Below, one piece after another: positions 9,375 to 20,056 of a stretch of 64,000 nucleotides of DNA. Origin of the DNA: Stappia indica (GTDB lineage Bacteria > Pseudomonadota > Alphaproteobacteria > Rhizobiales > Stappiaceae). The number at the start of each line of letters is the position of its first letter. Within the stretch, counting starts at the first letter, position 1. Under the pieces are notes generated by a model. It saw nothing but the letters and a program-made list of their open reading frames with translations, was not told where the DNA came from and ran no database searches. Location: NCBI RefSeq assembly GCF_020177335.1, contig NZ_JAIVMG010000004.1:186001-250000 (forward strand). The letters run 5' to 3'. Both the position numbers and the translations under genes were made by a program.

Positions 9375-10484
9375 ATGACGGCTCCCGACGCCCGCACGAT
9401 CCTGAAGCCGGGCGCGACGCTCGGCATCCTCGGCGGCGGCCAGCTTGGCCGGATGCTGGCACTTGCCGCGGCCCCGCTCGGCCTCAAGGTGCATGTGCTG
9501 TGCCCGGACCCGGACAGCCCCGCCTTCGATGTCGCCGCCGGCTTCACCATCGCCGCCTATGACGACACGGCCGCGCTCGACGCCTTTGCCGCCGCCGTCG
9601 ACGTGGTGACCTATGAGTTCGAGAATGTGCCCGGCCCGACGGCGGCCCATCTGGCCGCCCGGGTTCCGGTGCGTCCGGGGCCGAATGCGCTGGCCGTCTC
9701 CCAGGACCGGCTGGCCGAGAAGACGTTCCTGCGCGAGAACGGCATTCCGGTCGCCGATTTCCGCTCTGTCGACAGTCAGGACGACGTCCTTCCCGCGCTG
9801 GAGGCACTGGGCGGCCGGGGCGTGCTGAAGACCCGCCGCTTCGGCTATGATGGCAAGGGCCAGATGATGCTGCGGCAGACGGCCGATGCCACCGGCGCCT
9901 TCCAGGCGCTCGGCGCGGCGCCGGCGATCATGGAAGCCCTGGTGCCGTTCCAGCGCGAGGTCTCGGTGATTGTCGCCCGTGGCCTTGATGGCACGTTGCG
10001 CGCCTATGACGTCGCCGAGAATCATCACGAACACCACATCCTGAAGACCTCGACCGTGCCCGCCACGCTTGCCGCCGGCACCGCGGCCGAGGCCCGGATG
10101 CTGGCCGAGCGCATCGCCGAGAAGCTCGACTATGTCGGCGTTCTCGGGGTCGAGATGTTCGTCCTGCCCGGCACGGGCGACGAGGCGGAGCGGCTCGTGG
10201 TCAACGAGATCGCCCCGCGCGTACACAACTCCGGCCACTGGACCCAGGACGCCTGCCAGGTGTCCCAGTTCGAGCAGCATGTGCGGGCGGTTGCCGGCTG
10301 GCCGCTCGGCAGCGCTGAGCGACATGCGGATGTGGTCATGGAAAACCTGATTGGCGCTGAGGTCGAGGGATGGCCGGCGCTTGTTGCCGCGCCCGATGCC
10401 TGCCTGCACCTTTACGGCAAGGCGGAAAGCCGGCCGGGCCGCAAGATGGGCCATGTCAACCGGCTGCGCCCATTGCGCGCCTGA
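9375..10484 (+). CDS. purK: 5-(carboxyamino)imidazole ribonucleotide synthase
   Basis: A 369-residue ATP-grasp ligase that makes N5-CAIR from AIR, bicarbonate and ATP, the step before PurE. The N-terminal LGILGGGQLGRMLALAA motif, the ATP-grasp segment GVLKTRRFGYDGKGQ and the C-terminal NEIAPRVHNSGHWT are diagnostic. The start ATG 9375 has GGAAAG upstream. It is the second gene of the purEK operon and ends 40 bases before a strong terminator. Confidence 0.96.
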   Translation: MTAPDARTILKPGATLGILGGGQLGRMLALAAAPLGLKVHVLCPDPDSPAFDVAAGFTIAAYDDTAALDAFAAAVDVVTYEFENVPGPTAAHLAARVPVRPGPNALAVSQDRLAEKTFLRENGIPVADFRSVDSQDDVLPALEALGGRGVLKTRRFGYDGKGQMMLRQTADATGAFQALGAAPAIMEALVPFQREVSVIVARGLDGTLRAYDVAENHHEHHILKTSTVPATLAAGTAAEARMLAERIAEKLDYVGVLGVEMFVLPGTGDEAERLVVNEIAPRVHNSGHWTQDACQVSQFEQHVRAVAGWPLGSAERHADVVMENLIGAEVEGWPALVAAPDACLHLYGKAESRPGRKMGHVNRLRPLRA

Positions 10485-10522
10485 TCGCCGCGCCGCAATT
10501 CGCGCTTCCCGACAAAAAGCTC

Positions 10523-10550
10523 ACCCCGCGCCCACCGGCGCGGGGTTTTT
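10523..10550 (+). terminator. Rho-independent terminator of purEK
   Basis: A 10-bp GC stem (10523-10532 with 10537-10546), CACC loop and five Ts. It lies between the convergent purK and MATE genes. Confidence 0.9.
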
Positions 10551-10553
10551 GCC

Positions 10554-11945
10554 TCAGACCAGACCGATACGCTCGCGCAAGGCAAAGCGCCACATCAGCG
10601 CCACCGACACGCTGGCAAGGCCCGCCGCCAGCCCCCACCAGATACCGACGCCGCCGAAACCGCCGGGGAAGGCCAGCCCATAGGCAAGGCCCATACCCAC
10701 GCCCCAATAGCCGACGATCGCCAGCACCATCGGCACCTTGGTATCCGACAGTCCGCGCAGAACGCAGCCACCGACCACCTGCACCCCGTCGAACAGCTGG
10801 AACACCGCCGCGACCAGCAGGAAGGTGATGCCAATGGCCAGCACCTCCTCCGCCTGCGGATTGTCCAGATCGAGAAACAGCCGAACCAGGGTCTCGGGGA
10901 ACGACCAGAAGACGATGCCGCCGCAAAGCATGAACAGCATCGACCCGAACAGCGCGACCCAACCAGCGCGCCCAACCGCCGCCCGGTCCTTGTGCCCTGC
11001 GGCCAGACCGACGCGAATCATCCCCGCCTGCCCGAGCCCGAGCGGCACCATGAAGGTGATCGCGGCCAGCTGCGTGGCAATGCCATGGGCCGCCAGCGGC
11101 AACGTTCCGATCCAGCCCATCATCACCGAGGCGCCGGAAAACAGAGCAACCTCGACCAGAAGCGTGACGGCGACCGGCCACCCGAGCCGCAGGATTTCCA
11201 GCATCTTCGGCCAGTCGCTGCGCCAGATTCGCCCCAGAATCGCATAGCGCCGCAACTGCCGCTGCCACAGGGTATAGATGACCAGCACCACCACCGTCAG
11301 CGACGCGGTGGCGACCGAAGCGATGCCCGCGCCGACCACTTCCAGCCGGGGAAAGCCGAAATGACCGAAGATCAGCAAATAGTCGACCCCGGCATTCATC
11401 AGCGCCGCCAGCACCGTCGCCCACAGCACCACCTGAGCCTTTTCCATCACGGTGATGAAGTTGCGCAAGGCCATGACCAGCAGCGACGGCAGGACCGAAA
11501 ACATCATCACCTGCATGTAGTCGCCGGCCACCGCCGAGACCTCCGGATCCTGGCCAAACGCCAGCAGGATATCCTCGGTGAACCACAAGACGCCCCAGCT
11601 CGGGATGGTGTAGAGCACGGCGAACCAGATGCCCATCCGCACGGCACGGCGCACATCGCGCGGGCGCCGGTCGCCGCGCGCGGTCGCCGCAAGCGGGATC
11701 ACCGCCTGAAGCACGCCCATGCCGAACAGCCAGATCAGGATGAACAGGTTGTAAGCCAGCACCACGGCCGCCAGTTCCGTCGCCCCGAGCCAACCGATCA
11801 TCAGGACATCGGTGGTGTTGATCGCCATCTGCGCCACCTGGGCACCGGCGATCGGCAGACCGAGCATCAGGGTCGGACGAATGTCGCTCCGCCACAATTC
11901 AGAAAGGCCCACCCCACCGGGCGACGCGGGTGTCGACCAGGACAT
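10554..11945 (-). CDS. MATE family efflux transporter (NorM-like)
   Basis: A 463-residue multidrug and toxic-compound extrusion protein with the two pseudo-symmetric six-helix halves of the family. Typical segments are LMLGLPIAGAQVAQMAINTT near the start and a second-half repeat beginning GWPVAVTLLVEVALFSGAS. It exports cationic drugs or metabolites in exchange for protons or sodium across the inner membrane. The frame is open further upstream, but ATG 11945 has GGAG nine bases ahead and gives a normal length. It stands alone and converges on purK. Confidence 0.88.
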   Translation of the reverse strand: MSWSTPASPGGVGLSELWRSDIRPTLMLGLPIAGAQVAQMAINTTDVLMIGWLGATELAAVVLAYNLFILIWLFGMGVLQAVIPLAATARGDRRPRDVRRAVRMGIWFAVLYTIPSWGVLWFTEDILLAFGQDPEVSAVAGDYMQVMMFSVLPSLLVMALRNFITVMEKAQVVLWATVLAALMNAGVDYLLIFGHFGFPRLEVVGAGIASVATASLTVVVLVIYTLWQRQLRRYAILGRIWRSDWPKMLEILRLGWPVAVTLLVEVALFSGASVMMGWIGTLPLAAHGIATQLAAITFMVPLGLGQAGMIRVGLAAGHKDRAAVGRAGWVALFGSMLFMLCGGIVFWSFPETLVRLFLDLDNPQAEEVLAIGITFLLVAAVFQLFDGVQVVGGCVLRGLSDTKVPMVLAIVGYWGVGMGLAYGLAFPGGFGGVGIWWGLAAGLASVSVALMWRFALRERIGLV

Positions 11946-12338
11946 CTTCAAGCTCCAGAGATTGAGTTCGGCGTTGCCGTAAGAATGCGGAGCCGCAACT
12001 TGGCCCGGCATCGGATCGTCCCACCACAGGTAGTTGCTTCGGTGAACCCTGTCCAGCCTGTTCCGGGCAGGTCGGAACAGGCATATCGGACCGGTTTTCT
12101 TGGCCCGGCCTTGCGTTTTCCGGCGAAGGACGGTGGACAACAACGCCTGTGTCTGCTACCAACCAGCCCTACCGAGCGACGTGAAAGCGGCGAACCGTTC
12201 TTTTTGTTTGAGCGGATGCCATATGCGGATTGCGCTTCCTCGTGGAGTGCGACCCGGTTTCGCTTCCGAGTCAGTTAAGAATTTGATCCTGCGCCGAGGG
12301 TGACTACGCTCCGGCGCGAGAACGATGGGAAAAAACGC
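11946..12338. other. Intergenic region between MATE gene and rpsU
   Basis: 393 bases separating divergent genes. It must contain both promoters and the rpsU leader. I see no clear hairpin terminator or recognisable RNA motif. Open frames here are extensions of the neighbouring genes. Confidence 0.45.
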
Positions 12339-12566
12339 GTGCAGGTTCTGGTTCGCGACAACAATGTCGATCAGGCGCTGAAGGCGCTCAAGAAGAAAAT
12401 GCAGCGCGAAGGCATCTTTCGCGAGATGAAGCTTCGTGGCCATTACGAGAAGCCGTCCGAGAAAAAGGCGCGCGAGAAGGCCGAGGCCGTTCGTCGTGCC
12501 CGCAAGCTGGCCCGCAAGCGCGCCCAGCGTGAAGGTCTGCTGCCGAGCAAGGCGCCGCGCCGCTGA
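12339..12566 (+). CDS. rpsU: 30S ribosomal protein bS21
   Basis: A 75-residue bS21 with the canonical start [20 protein letters not shown] and a very basic helical C-terminus ([20 protein letters not shown]). The GTG at 12339 gives the family N-terminus; a GTG at 12300 would add 13 non-family residues. bS21 lies near the anti-Shine-Dalgarno region of 16S rRNA in the 30S subunit and helps initiation. The gene is monocistronic here, followed by a hairpin at 12749-12780 and a TPR gene with its own ribosome site. Confidence 0.94.
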   Translation: MQVLVRDNNVDQALKALKKKMQREGIFREMKLRGHYEKPSEKKAREKAEAVRRARKLARKRAQREGLLPSKAPRR

Positions 12567-13012
12567 TTTGAAACCTGTCTTCGCGTCGGCGAGCCGATGC
12601 GACGGACGGACGCGAACAGCTCTGCCGGACGGCCATGCGATTGACGTCTTTTCGTCAAGACCGCCTTCAGACCCCGACACGTGCCACGCCGGCGCGGGTG
12701 TCGCTGGGGCGAATCCGTGTGGCTCTCTCATCAGTGACGTCATGGGTTAACGGACCAGCCGGAAAACGGTCTGGTCCGTTTGCATTTGGCGCGCGATGCT
12801 GACACGGTTACGCTGACACGCGCGGTCGCCTCCAGGCGCGACGCCGACTTGATTTCATTCCGGTTTTCGCCATGGCCGGCGAAGACCGCGCGCCCGTCCC
12901 GCAACGGGCGGCATGGGCGGGCCAGGTCCATCCGGCACCTCCCGCAAGGCAGGAACCGATGCTGGCCTGGCGGCTTCGACAAGCCGCCGGGAACAGGCAG
13001 GAAGGAGCAGCG
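12567..13012. other. Intergenic region between rpsU and TPR lipoprotein gene
   Basis: 446 bases. It contains the hairpin at 12749-12780 and presumably the promoter of the TPR lipoprotein gene downstream of it. No other signal was recognised. Confidence 0.45.
12749..12780 (+). terminator. Probable rpsU terminator
   Basis: A 10-bp inverted repeat AACGGACCAG/CTGGTCCGTT (12749-12758 with 12771-12780). The 12-base loop can itself pair CCG with CGG. A short T-rich tail follows. Confidence 0.6.
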
Positions 13013-13864
13013 ATGCGCGAGGCCAGATTGCCCTTTTCCGCCATGGCGGGTCCCCTCACCGCAGTCGCGCTGCTGCTTGCCGGCTGTCAGAGCTCGGGGG
13101 TTTCCGGCGTCAAGATCGACCGCTCCGCCGGCTCGGCCGCCAATATCGAATCGCTCGATGCGGTGATCGACGCCAACCCGCGGGATGCAGCCGCCTACAA
13201 CACCCGGGGCATCGCATACGGCCGCGCCGGGCGCCTCGAACAGGCCCTTTCCGATTTCGATACCGCGCTGAAACTCTCGCCGGACTCCTACCAGTCCTAT
13301 GCGAATCGGGCGCTGGTCTATCGCCGGATGGGCGATCTCAACAGGGCCATTGCCGACTATTCCGCCGCCCTTCGCATCAAGCCGGACTACGCCACCGCGC
13401 TGGTCGGTCGTGGCAACGCCTACCGCCAGCAGAACCGCGACACGCTCGCGCTCGCGGATTTCGATGCGGCGATTCGCGTCGATTCCGGCAATGCCCGGGC
13501 GTTTCACAATCGCGGCCTGATCTATCAGGCGCAGGGACGGCACACCCAGGCGATCGAAGATTTTGCCACCGCGATCGGCCTCGACCCGAATGCGGCCGAG
13601 CCCTACATCGCGCGCGGCGTCTCCTATCTTGCGGTCAACGATCCGAAGGCAGCCTTTTCCGACCTGTCCGATGCGGTCAACCGCGACAAGCGCTCGGCCA
13701 TGGCCTGGGCCAATCGCGGCTTGGCCCTGGAGGCGCTTGGCAAGCCCAATGACGCGCGCCGCTCCTACAACCGCGCCCTCGGCATCGATCCGTCCAACGA
13801 GATCGCCCGCACCGGCGTTGGTCGGTTGAACACCGGCACGGCACTTGGCGCCGCCGCCCGATAA
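13013..13864 (+). CDS. TPR-repeat lipoprotein
   Basis: A 283-residue predicted lipoprotein. The signal peptide ends in a lipobox LLLAGC with Cys25 as the lipidated residue, followed by about six to seven tandem 34-residue tetratricopeptide repeats (AYNTRGIAYGRAGRLEQALS and successors). ATG 13013 has AAGGAG five bases upstream; the frame is open further upstream without a ribosome site. TPR lipoproteins of this form act as scaffolds at the outer membrane or periplasm. The partner is unknown. It converges on the M15 peptidase gene with a shared terminator. Confidence 0.85.
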   Translation: MREARLPFSAMAGPLTAVALLLAGCQSSGVSGVKIDRSAGSAANIESLDAVIDANPRDAAAYNTRGIAYGRAGRLEQALSDFDTALKLSPDSYQSYANRALVYRRMGDLNRAIADYSAALRIKPDYATALVGRGNAYRQQNRDTLALADFDAAIRVDSGNARAFHNRGLIYQAQGRHTQAIEDFATAIGLDPNAAEPYIARGVSYLAVNDPKAAFSDLSDAVNRDKRSAMAWANRGLALEALGKPNDARRSYNRALGIDPSNEIARTGVGRLNTGTALGAAAR

Positions 13865-13941
13865 GAGCGCCTGCCCCCGACACAGCGCCATGCGGAAGGG
13901 CCGAACCCGGCGTCCGGATCTGCCCTTCGACAGGACAAACG

Positions 13942-13979
13942 AAAAACGCCGCGGCCCTTTCCCGGGACGCGGCGTTTTT
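13942..13979. terminator. Bidirectional terminator between TPR and M15 peptidase genes
   Basis: A 12-bp stem AAAAACGCCGCG/CGCGGCGTTTTT (13942-13953 with 13968-13979). The A-run and T-run make it usable from both convergent genes. Confidence 0.88.
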
Positions 13980-14012
13980 CGTGTCTGTTTTCCGTCCTGA
14001 CAGCCGACAGAA

Positions 14013-15761
14013 CTACTGGACGGTCAGCACCGGCAACAGCACCACAGCGGGCCCCTCGAAGCGGTCCGCCTTCGGCGTTGCCGCAACGCGCGTCCCGAAG
14101 CGGTTGGCGAAGATCCGCCCACCTGGAGCCAGAAGCAGGCCGAGGCGCCGCTGGTTCGGGTGGGACAGCGCGGCAAATGCACGGGTGCGGGTCGTCACCT
14201 CAGCAGACATCAGATGAGGCATGTTCCGATCGGGCAGCGCGGCGAACTGCGCCAGCGGGTCCTTGATCACCGGCGCCGGAACTCGGCCGGACAAGGATGC
14301 GGCGCGCGCACCGGTTGCCGTCCCCGCCATCGACGCGGCACGGCGCGGTGGCACGGCGACCTTGCTGTCAGCCGGCGCCACAGCGCCTGCGGATGCTGCA
14401 TAGGCAAGGGTCGCACCGGCGAGCCCGCTTTCCGGCTTGCGCGCCGGCGCGGCGGACCCGGTGACCGCGGCGATGGCCGAAACGCCATCCTGTGGCGGCG
14501 CCGGACGGGGAAGAGCACCAGGGAAGGCCGACGCCATCTGGGCAGCAGCCGGCGCGGCTTCAGCCGAAGCGACCACCAAAGGACGAGCAGTCGGCGCCGG
14601 CAGGGCCGTTTCGCCGCGCGCCAGCCGCTGCGCCTGGGCTTCAAGCGTTCCCGACCGTACCGCGCCATCGGTGGCGGCCGCAACGATGGCGGCAAATCCG
14701 GCGGGCTTGCTGGGCGGCACGACCTTGGCGACGATCACCGGATCGACCTCCGGCCGTGCTTCGGGTTCGGCCTTGGCCGGTGGAACCACATCGGGCACGG
14801 CAGCGCTGCGCACACCCGGAGGCGCTTCGGAAGGCACTGGCGGCGGCGTGGCCGCCTCGGCACGAGCGGTTCGGGCCGCCGGACGCGGCGTTGCCGTATC
14901 CTTCGCGTCATCATCGCCGCCACCGAACAGGCGGGCAATCAAGCTCGGGCCACCGGACCCGGACGCGGCAACCGGGGCCGGCCGCGAGATCGACCCGTTC
15001 CCGGAGGTCATATCCTGACCGGTCGTGCGGATCCGCGCACGGGTTCCGCTGGCGCTGGCAAGAACGGTCTTGCGCTGCGCGCCGCCACCCTTGTGCCGGG
15101 CGAGAGCCTCCGCATAGCGCGGCATCTTCTTGCCATCGGTCGGAACGTGAATGGTATCGCCGCGCGGGAAAACCTTGGCAAGCTGCTTGCGGGTCATGCG
15201 CGGCCAGTGGCGCACCGAGCCGGTGTCCATATGCACGAACGGCGTGCGCGAAGTCGGATAAAAACCAACGCCACCCACTTCCTTGCGCAGTCCAAGCGCC
15301 CGCAGCTTCGAGATGTTGATCCCTGGAATGAAGAAATCCATGGCTCGGCCACGGGTATGCTGGCTGTTCTTGGCCACGCCGCGCGACCGGCCGCGCAGCA
15401 TGTTGTTGGTCGCCGGAGAGCGATACCCGGACACCACATGGATCGGCTTGCTGGTACCGGCCTTCTGGTAGACTTCCCAAACCAGGTCGAACAGCTTCGG
15501 GTCCATCTTGGTGATTTCGTTGCGCCGCCAGTCGCGCAGGAAACGGTTGAGCTCACGCAGGCCCGAGGACACGTAGCGTCCGTTCTTCTTGAAGGTGATG
15601 GACACCCGTTCCTTGGTGTGGGTGTTGAACAGCTTCAGGGTTCGCGTTTCCGCCAACGCCTCCGACGGCGACAGGGAAACCAGCGCGCTGCTCGCAATCA
15701 AGCCAAGCATGGCGAACGCACATGCACTCGTTCGCACCCAGGAGAACCATGCCTCGAGCAA
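14013..15761 (-). CDS. M15-type murein peptidase, DUF882 (YcbK/MepK family), with long C-terminal tail
   Basis: A 582-residue exported protein. A signal peptide (LGLIASSALVSLSPSEALA, cleavage before ETR) precedes a DUF882 domain at about residues 40-200. The predicted zinc-site residues are in SQHTRGRAMDF and VHMDTG, after the GYRSPATN motif. Relatives such as E. coli YcbK/MepK cleave murein cross-links. The last 350 or so residues are low-complexity Ala/Pro-rich and unlike the compact family (roughly 180-200 residues). The best in-frame start is a TTG at 15761 with a weak ribosome site; a GTG eight codons later or an ATG at codon 18 are alternatives. Confidence 0.82.
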   Translation of the reverse strand: MLEAWFSWVRTSACAFAMLGLIASSALVSLSPSEALAETRTLKLFNTHTKERVSITFKKNGRYVSSGLRELNRFLRDWRRNEITKMDPKLFDLVWEVYQKAGTSKPIHVVSGYRSPATNNMLRGRSRGVAKNSQHTRGRAMDFFIPGINISKLRALGLRKEVGGVGFYPTSRTPFVHMDTGSVRHWPRMTRKQLAKVFPRGDTIHVPTDGKKMPRYAEALARHKGGGAQRKTVLASASGTRARIRTTGQDMTSGNGSISRPAPVAASGSGGPSLIARLFGGGDDDAKDTATPRPAARTARAEAATPPPVPSEAPPGVRSAAVPDVVPPAKAEPEARPEVDPVIVAKVVPPSKPAGFAAIVAAATDGAVRSGTLEAQAQRLARGETALPAPTARPLVVASAEAAPAAAQMASAFPGALPRPAPPQDGVSAIAAVTGSAAPARKPESGLAGATLAYAASAGAVAPADSKVAVPPRRAASMAGTATGARAASLSGRVPAPVIKDPLAQFAALPDRNMPHLMSAEVTTRTRAFAALSHPNQRRLGLLLAPGGRIFANRFGTRVAATPKADRFEGPAVVLLPVLTVQ

Positions 15762-16159
15762 TGTTCAGTCTCGCTTGTTTGCCGGCGGATACGCCGAACA
15801 TCCGCCCCCCAATTGGACTGATGTAAGGCACCGAAGTTAAGAAGCCTTTACCGTATTCGGAAATGAGCGCAAATCGTGGCAATTACGCATCACAGCCACA
15901 AAAAAATGAATCTTTCATCCTTTCACACTGATTTTTGTCGGCTTTTCCTGAGGCAGAACAGAGCGGCCCCTACACCGGAAACGCGGTCAGGTCGCAGCCG
16001 CAGGCCTTCCGTGCACCTATGACGCGCAGCCGGCGACCCGGTCGCCGGAGACGAAGGAGAGAGGAAAAGAGGCGGGCCGCGCGGTGGCACCGAAGACGTT
16101 TTTGCCAGCGCCGCCGGGGCGGAACCCGGGCCCCCGGGACGCGACTCCCGGATCGCGCG
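15762..16159. other. Intergenic region upstream of M15 peptidase gene
   Basis: 398 bases. The part at about 15830-15950 is notably AT-richer than its surroundings and probably holds the promoter of the leftward peptidase gene. The GC-rich part at 15960-16159 follows the stop of the L,D-transpeptidase gene. I found no confident promoter boxes or terminator. Confidence 0.45.
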
Positions 16160-18043
16160 TCAGCGATACATATCGTTGGAGCGGCGCTGGCGCAGCCGCT
16201 GCAATTCAGCCCGGCGGGTCCGCACATCCTTGTGCACTGCCTCCTTCGTCGCCGCCTTGGCCGGCGCGGCGCGGCGGGGCCCGCGCACCACCGGAGCGGC
16301 CACCGCAAAGCGTTGCCACTCCTGCCAGCCGTCGATTTCCAGTGCCTTGGTCAGCGTCGCATTGTGGCCGTAGATGTCCGGACGGCGCTGCAGCCGCCCT
16401 TCCGCATCGACGAAGGCGGTGAAATAGGCCAGATGCACCGGCACCGCATGGGTGAGGTCGACCCGCCGTTCCTGACCGCCGACCATTTTCTTCAGCCGGG
16501 CCGCCGACCAGTTTTCGTCCAGCTGCAGCAGAGCGTCGGCGAAATCGAACGGATCCTTGACCCGCACGCAGCCGTGCGAGAACGCCCGGCTCGACCGTCC
16601 GAACAGGCTCTTGGACGGCGTGTCGTGGAGGTAGACCGAATGCTTGTTCGGGAACATGAACTTGATCTGGCCGAGGGCATTGCCCCGTCCCGGTCGCTGA
16701 CGAATGCGCACCGAGCGCAGATTGCCGCCGGCCCAGTCGACCGAGGCCGGGTTCACCACCCGCCCGCCGGCGAGCACCTCATAGTTCCGACCGCCCAGGT
16801 AGCCGTTCGGGTTGGCCTGGATCGACGGCAGCATCTCCTGGGAAACGATGGAATAGGGCACATTCCAGTACGGGTTGACGATGACGTGATCCATCACGTC
16901 GGAGAACACCGGCGTCTGATTGGACGGCTTGCCGACGACGATCCGCGTCTCGTAGACCTTGGTGCCATCGCGGTAGAGCCGCGCCTGAAACTCCGGAATG
17001 TTCACGAAAATGTGGAAGGCGCCGAGGTCGCGCGGCATCCAGCGCCACCGCTCCATGTTTGCGATCACATCGGACACGGCCATGCCGTCATCGGCGACCG
17101 CGTTGAGCGCCAGCAGCGTGCGCGCGCCGACAATCCCGTCCGGGTGCAAGCCATTGTCCCGCTGGAAGGCGAGCACCGCCTCCTTGAGTGGATCGTCGAA
17201 ACGCTCAGCCTCGCCCCCCTCTGTCACCTCAACACCGAGCCGCTGGCGAAGAGCGGCGACGCGCGGGTCCGAGGCGCCGGGCTTCAACGCCTTGCCGGCG
17301 GGAACGACAACCGGGCGCTCTTCCTCCGTCTTCGGCTGGCGCAGCAGCGCCAGTTGCTCGCGCAGCGCCTGAAACTGAGGATGGGGCGGGTTGAACCCGT
17401 CCAGCACGGCCAGCGGATCGCTGGCCTCGGCCAGGCTCTGCAAGGCGGCCACCGGCTCCGGACGCTTCGGGCTCGCGGTGATGGAACGGGACAGATCGTT
17501 CGGGGCGACCCGCCCGGCTTGCGCCTCTTCCGCATAGGCCAAAAGCGCCGCCGACAGATGGGTCTCGAACCGGGCAACGGTCTGCGCATCGAGCTTTCCG
17601 GCCGTGCGCGCCAGCCCCGCAGGCAGCGCGTAATCGGCCGGCGTCAGCCCATCGCGATCGGCCTGCCCGAGCCGGCCGATCAAACGGCGCGCGACCAGGG
17701 ACGGAATGCCATCGGCACTCCACACCGGCGCATTCTCCCGCGCGGCATAGAAATCGGCAACCGCCTGCCAGCGCCGGGCGTTCAGGTAGGGTGCGGCGGC
17801 AACGGCCTCGGAGCGGGCCATCTTGTCGCCGAGATAGGCGCCCAGCGCCTCGCCAAGAGGATCGACAGGCGTGGCGATGGTGTCACCGACAATCTCCGAC
17901 ACCGCATCCGCGGCCGGCAATTGCGGCCCGATCATCGCCATGGCGCCTTCGCCATATGCCACCGTCGCGGAAGAAACGCCGACAAGACCGGCAAGCAGGA
18001 GCGCGGCAAGAGGACCAGCGGCAGCAATCGTTCGGGCGGGCAT
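16160..18043 (-). CDS. Murein L,D-transpeptidase (YcbB-like, YkuD domain)
   Basis: A 627-residue periplasmic enzyme that forms 3-3 peptidoglycan cross-links or attaches proteins to murein. In order: a signal peptide or N-terminal anchor (PARTIAAAGPLAALLLAGLVG), a long N-terminal domain, a peptidoglycan-binding PG_binding_1 unit (VAALRQRLGVEV to GARTLLALN), then a YkuD catalytic domain with SHGCVRV (His490, Cys492). The large size and domain order match YcbB/LdtD rather than small Ldts. ATG 18043 gives a normal signal peptide with AGGA eight bases ahead; ATG 18112 would add 23 residues. The sigma-54 regulator gene lies upstream on the same strand. Confidence 0.88.
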   Translation of the reverse strand: MPARTIAAAGPLAALLLAGLVGVSSATVAYGEGAMAMIGPQLPAADAVSEIVGDTIATPVDPLGEALGAYLGDKMARSEAVAAAPYLNARRWQAVADFYAARENAPVWSADGIPSLVARRLIGRLGQADRDGLTPADYALPAGLARTAGKLDAQTVARFETHLSAALLAYAEEAQAGRVAPNDLSRSITASPKRPEPVAALQSLAEASDPLAVLDGFNPPHPQFQALREQLALLRQPKTEEERPVVVPAGKALKPGASDPRVAALRQRLGVEVTEGGEAERFDDPLKEAVLAFQRDNGLHPDGIVGARTLLALNAVADDGMAVSDVIANMERWRWMPRDLGAFHIFVNIPEFQARLYRDGTKVYETRIVVGKPSNQTPVFSDVMDHVIVNPYWNVPYSIVSQEMLPSIQANPNGYLGGRNYEVLAGGRVVNPASVDWAGGNLRSVRIRQRPGRGNALGQIKFMFPNKHSVYLHDTPSKSLFGRSSRAFSHGCVRVKDPFDFADALLQLDENWSAARLKKMVGGQERRVDLTHAVPVHLAYFTAFVDAEGRLQRRPDIYGHNATLTKALEIDGWQEWQRFAVAAPVVRGPRRAAPAKAATKEAVHKDVRTRRAELQRLRQRRSNDMYR

Positions 18044-18240
18044 CTGGGCGGTCCTGTTCTCGGGTGCCATATCGGCGGTCATGTTCTGAAATTCAGACGT
18101 CGGAGAATTCATGCGTAAGGCCACCGAAGGCCGACCGGACGCGCGCGAAAACACGCCGCGAACCGGTTCACCCTGATGGCTACCGGTAAACAAGCCCGCA
18201 GGCTCGCGTCCTGGCAAGAGAGGAGAGCGCTGGAAGCGGG

Positions 18241-19842
<1,602 letters not shown>

Positions 19843-20056
19843 GCGCGCCCTGCGCCTCCATGTCGGCCCGTTTGCCGGGTCTTCCACTTGGGAATTGTAC
19901 CAATTCGGGGCAGATTACCCCGGGCGCGGTAAACAAAACGTCCACCGCGCGTCCGGCGCGGCGGATTGCCCATTGCCGCCGGACGACCTACGACAATATG
20001 CAAGAAGGGATGCGCCGACGCGCCGCCCGGCCTGAGACGACCGCAACGGAGACGAG

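Noticed and set aside
10485..10553. 6S RNA next to purK
   Set aside because: The gap is only 69 bases and is filled by the terminator, so no room remains.
15935..18118. 727-codon plus-strand frame over the L,D-transpeptidase gene
   Set aside because: Antisense shadow; the minus-strand product has complete YkuD and peptidoglycan-binding motifs.
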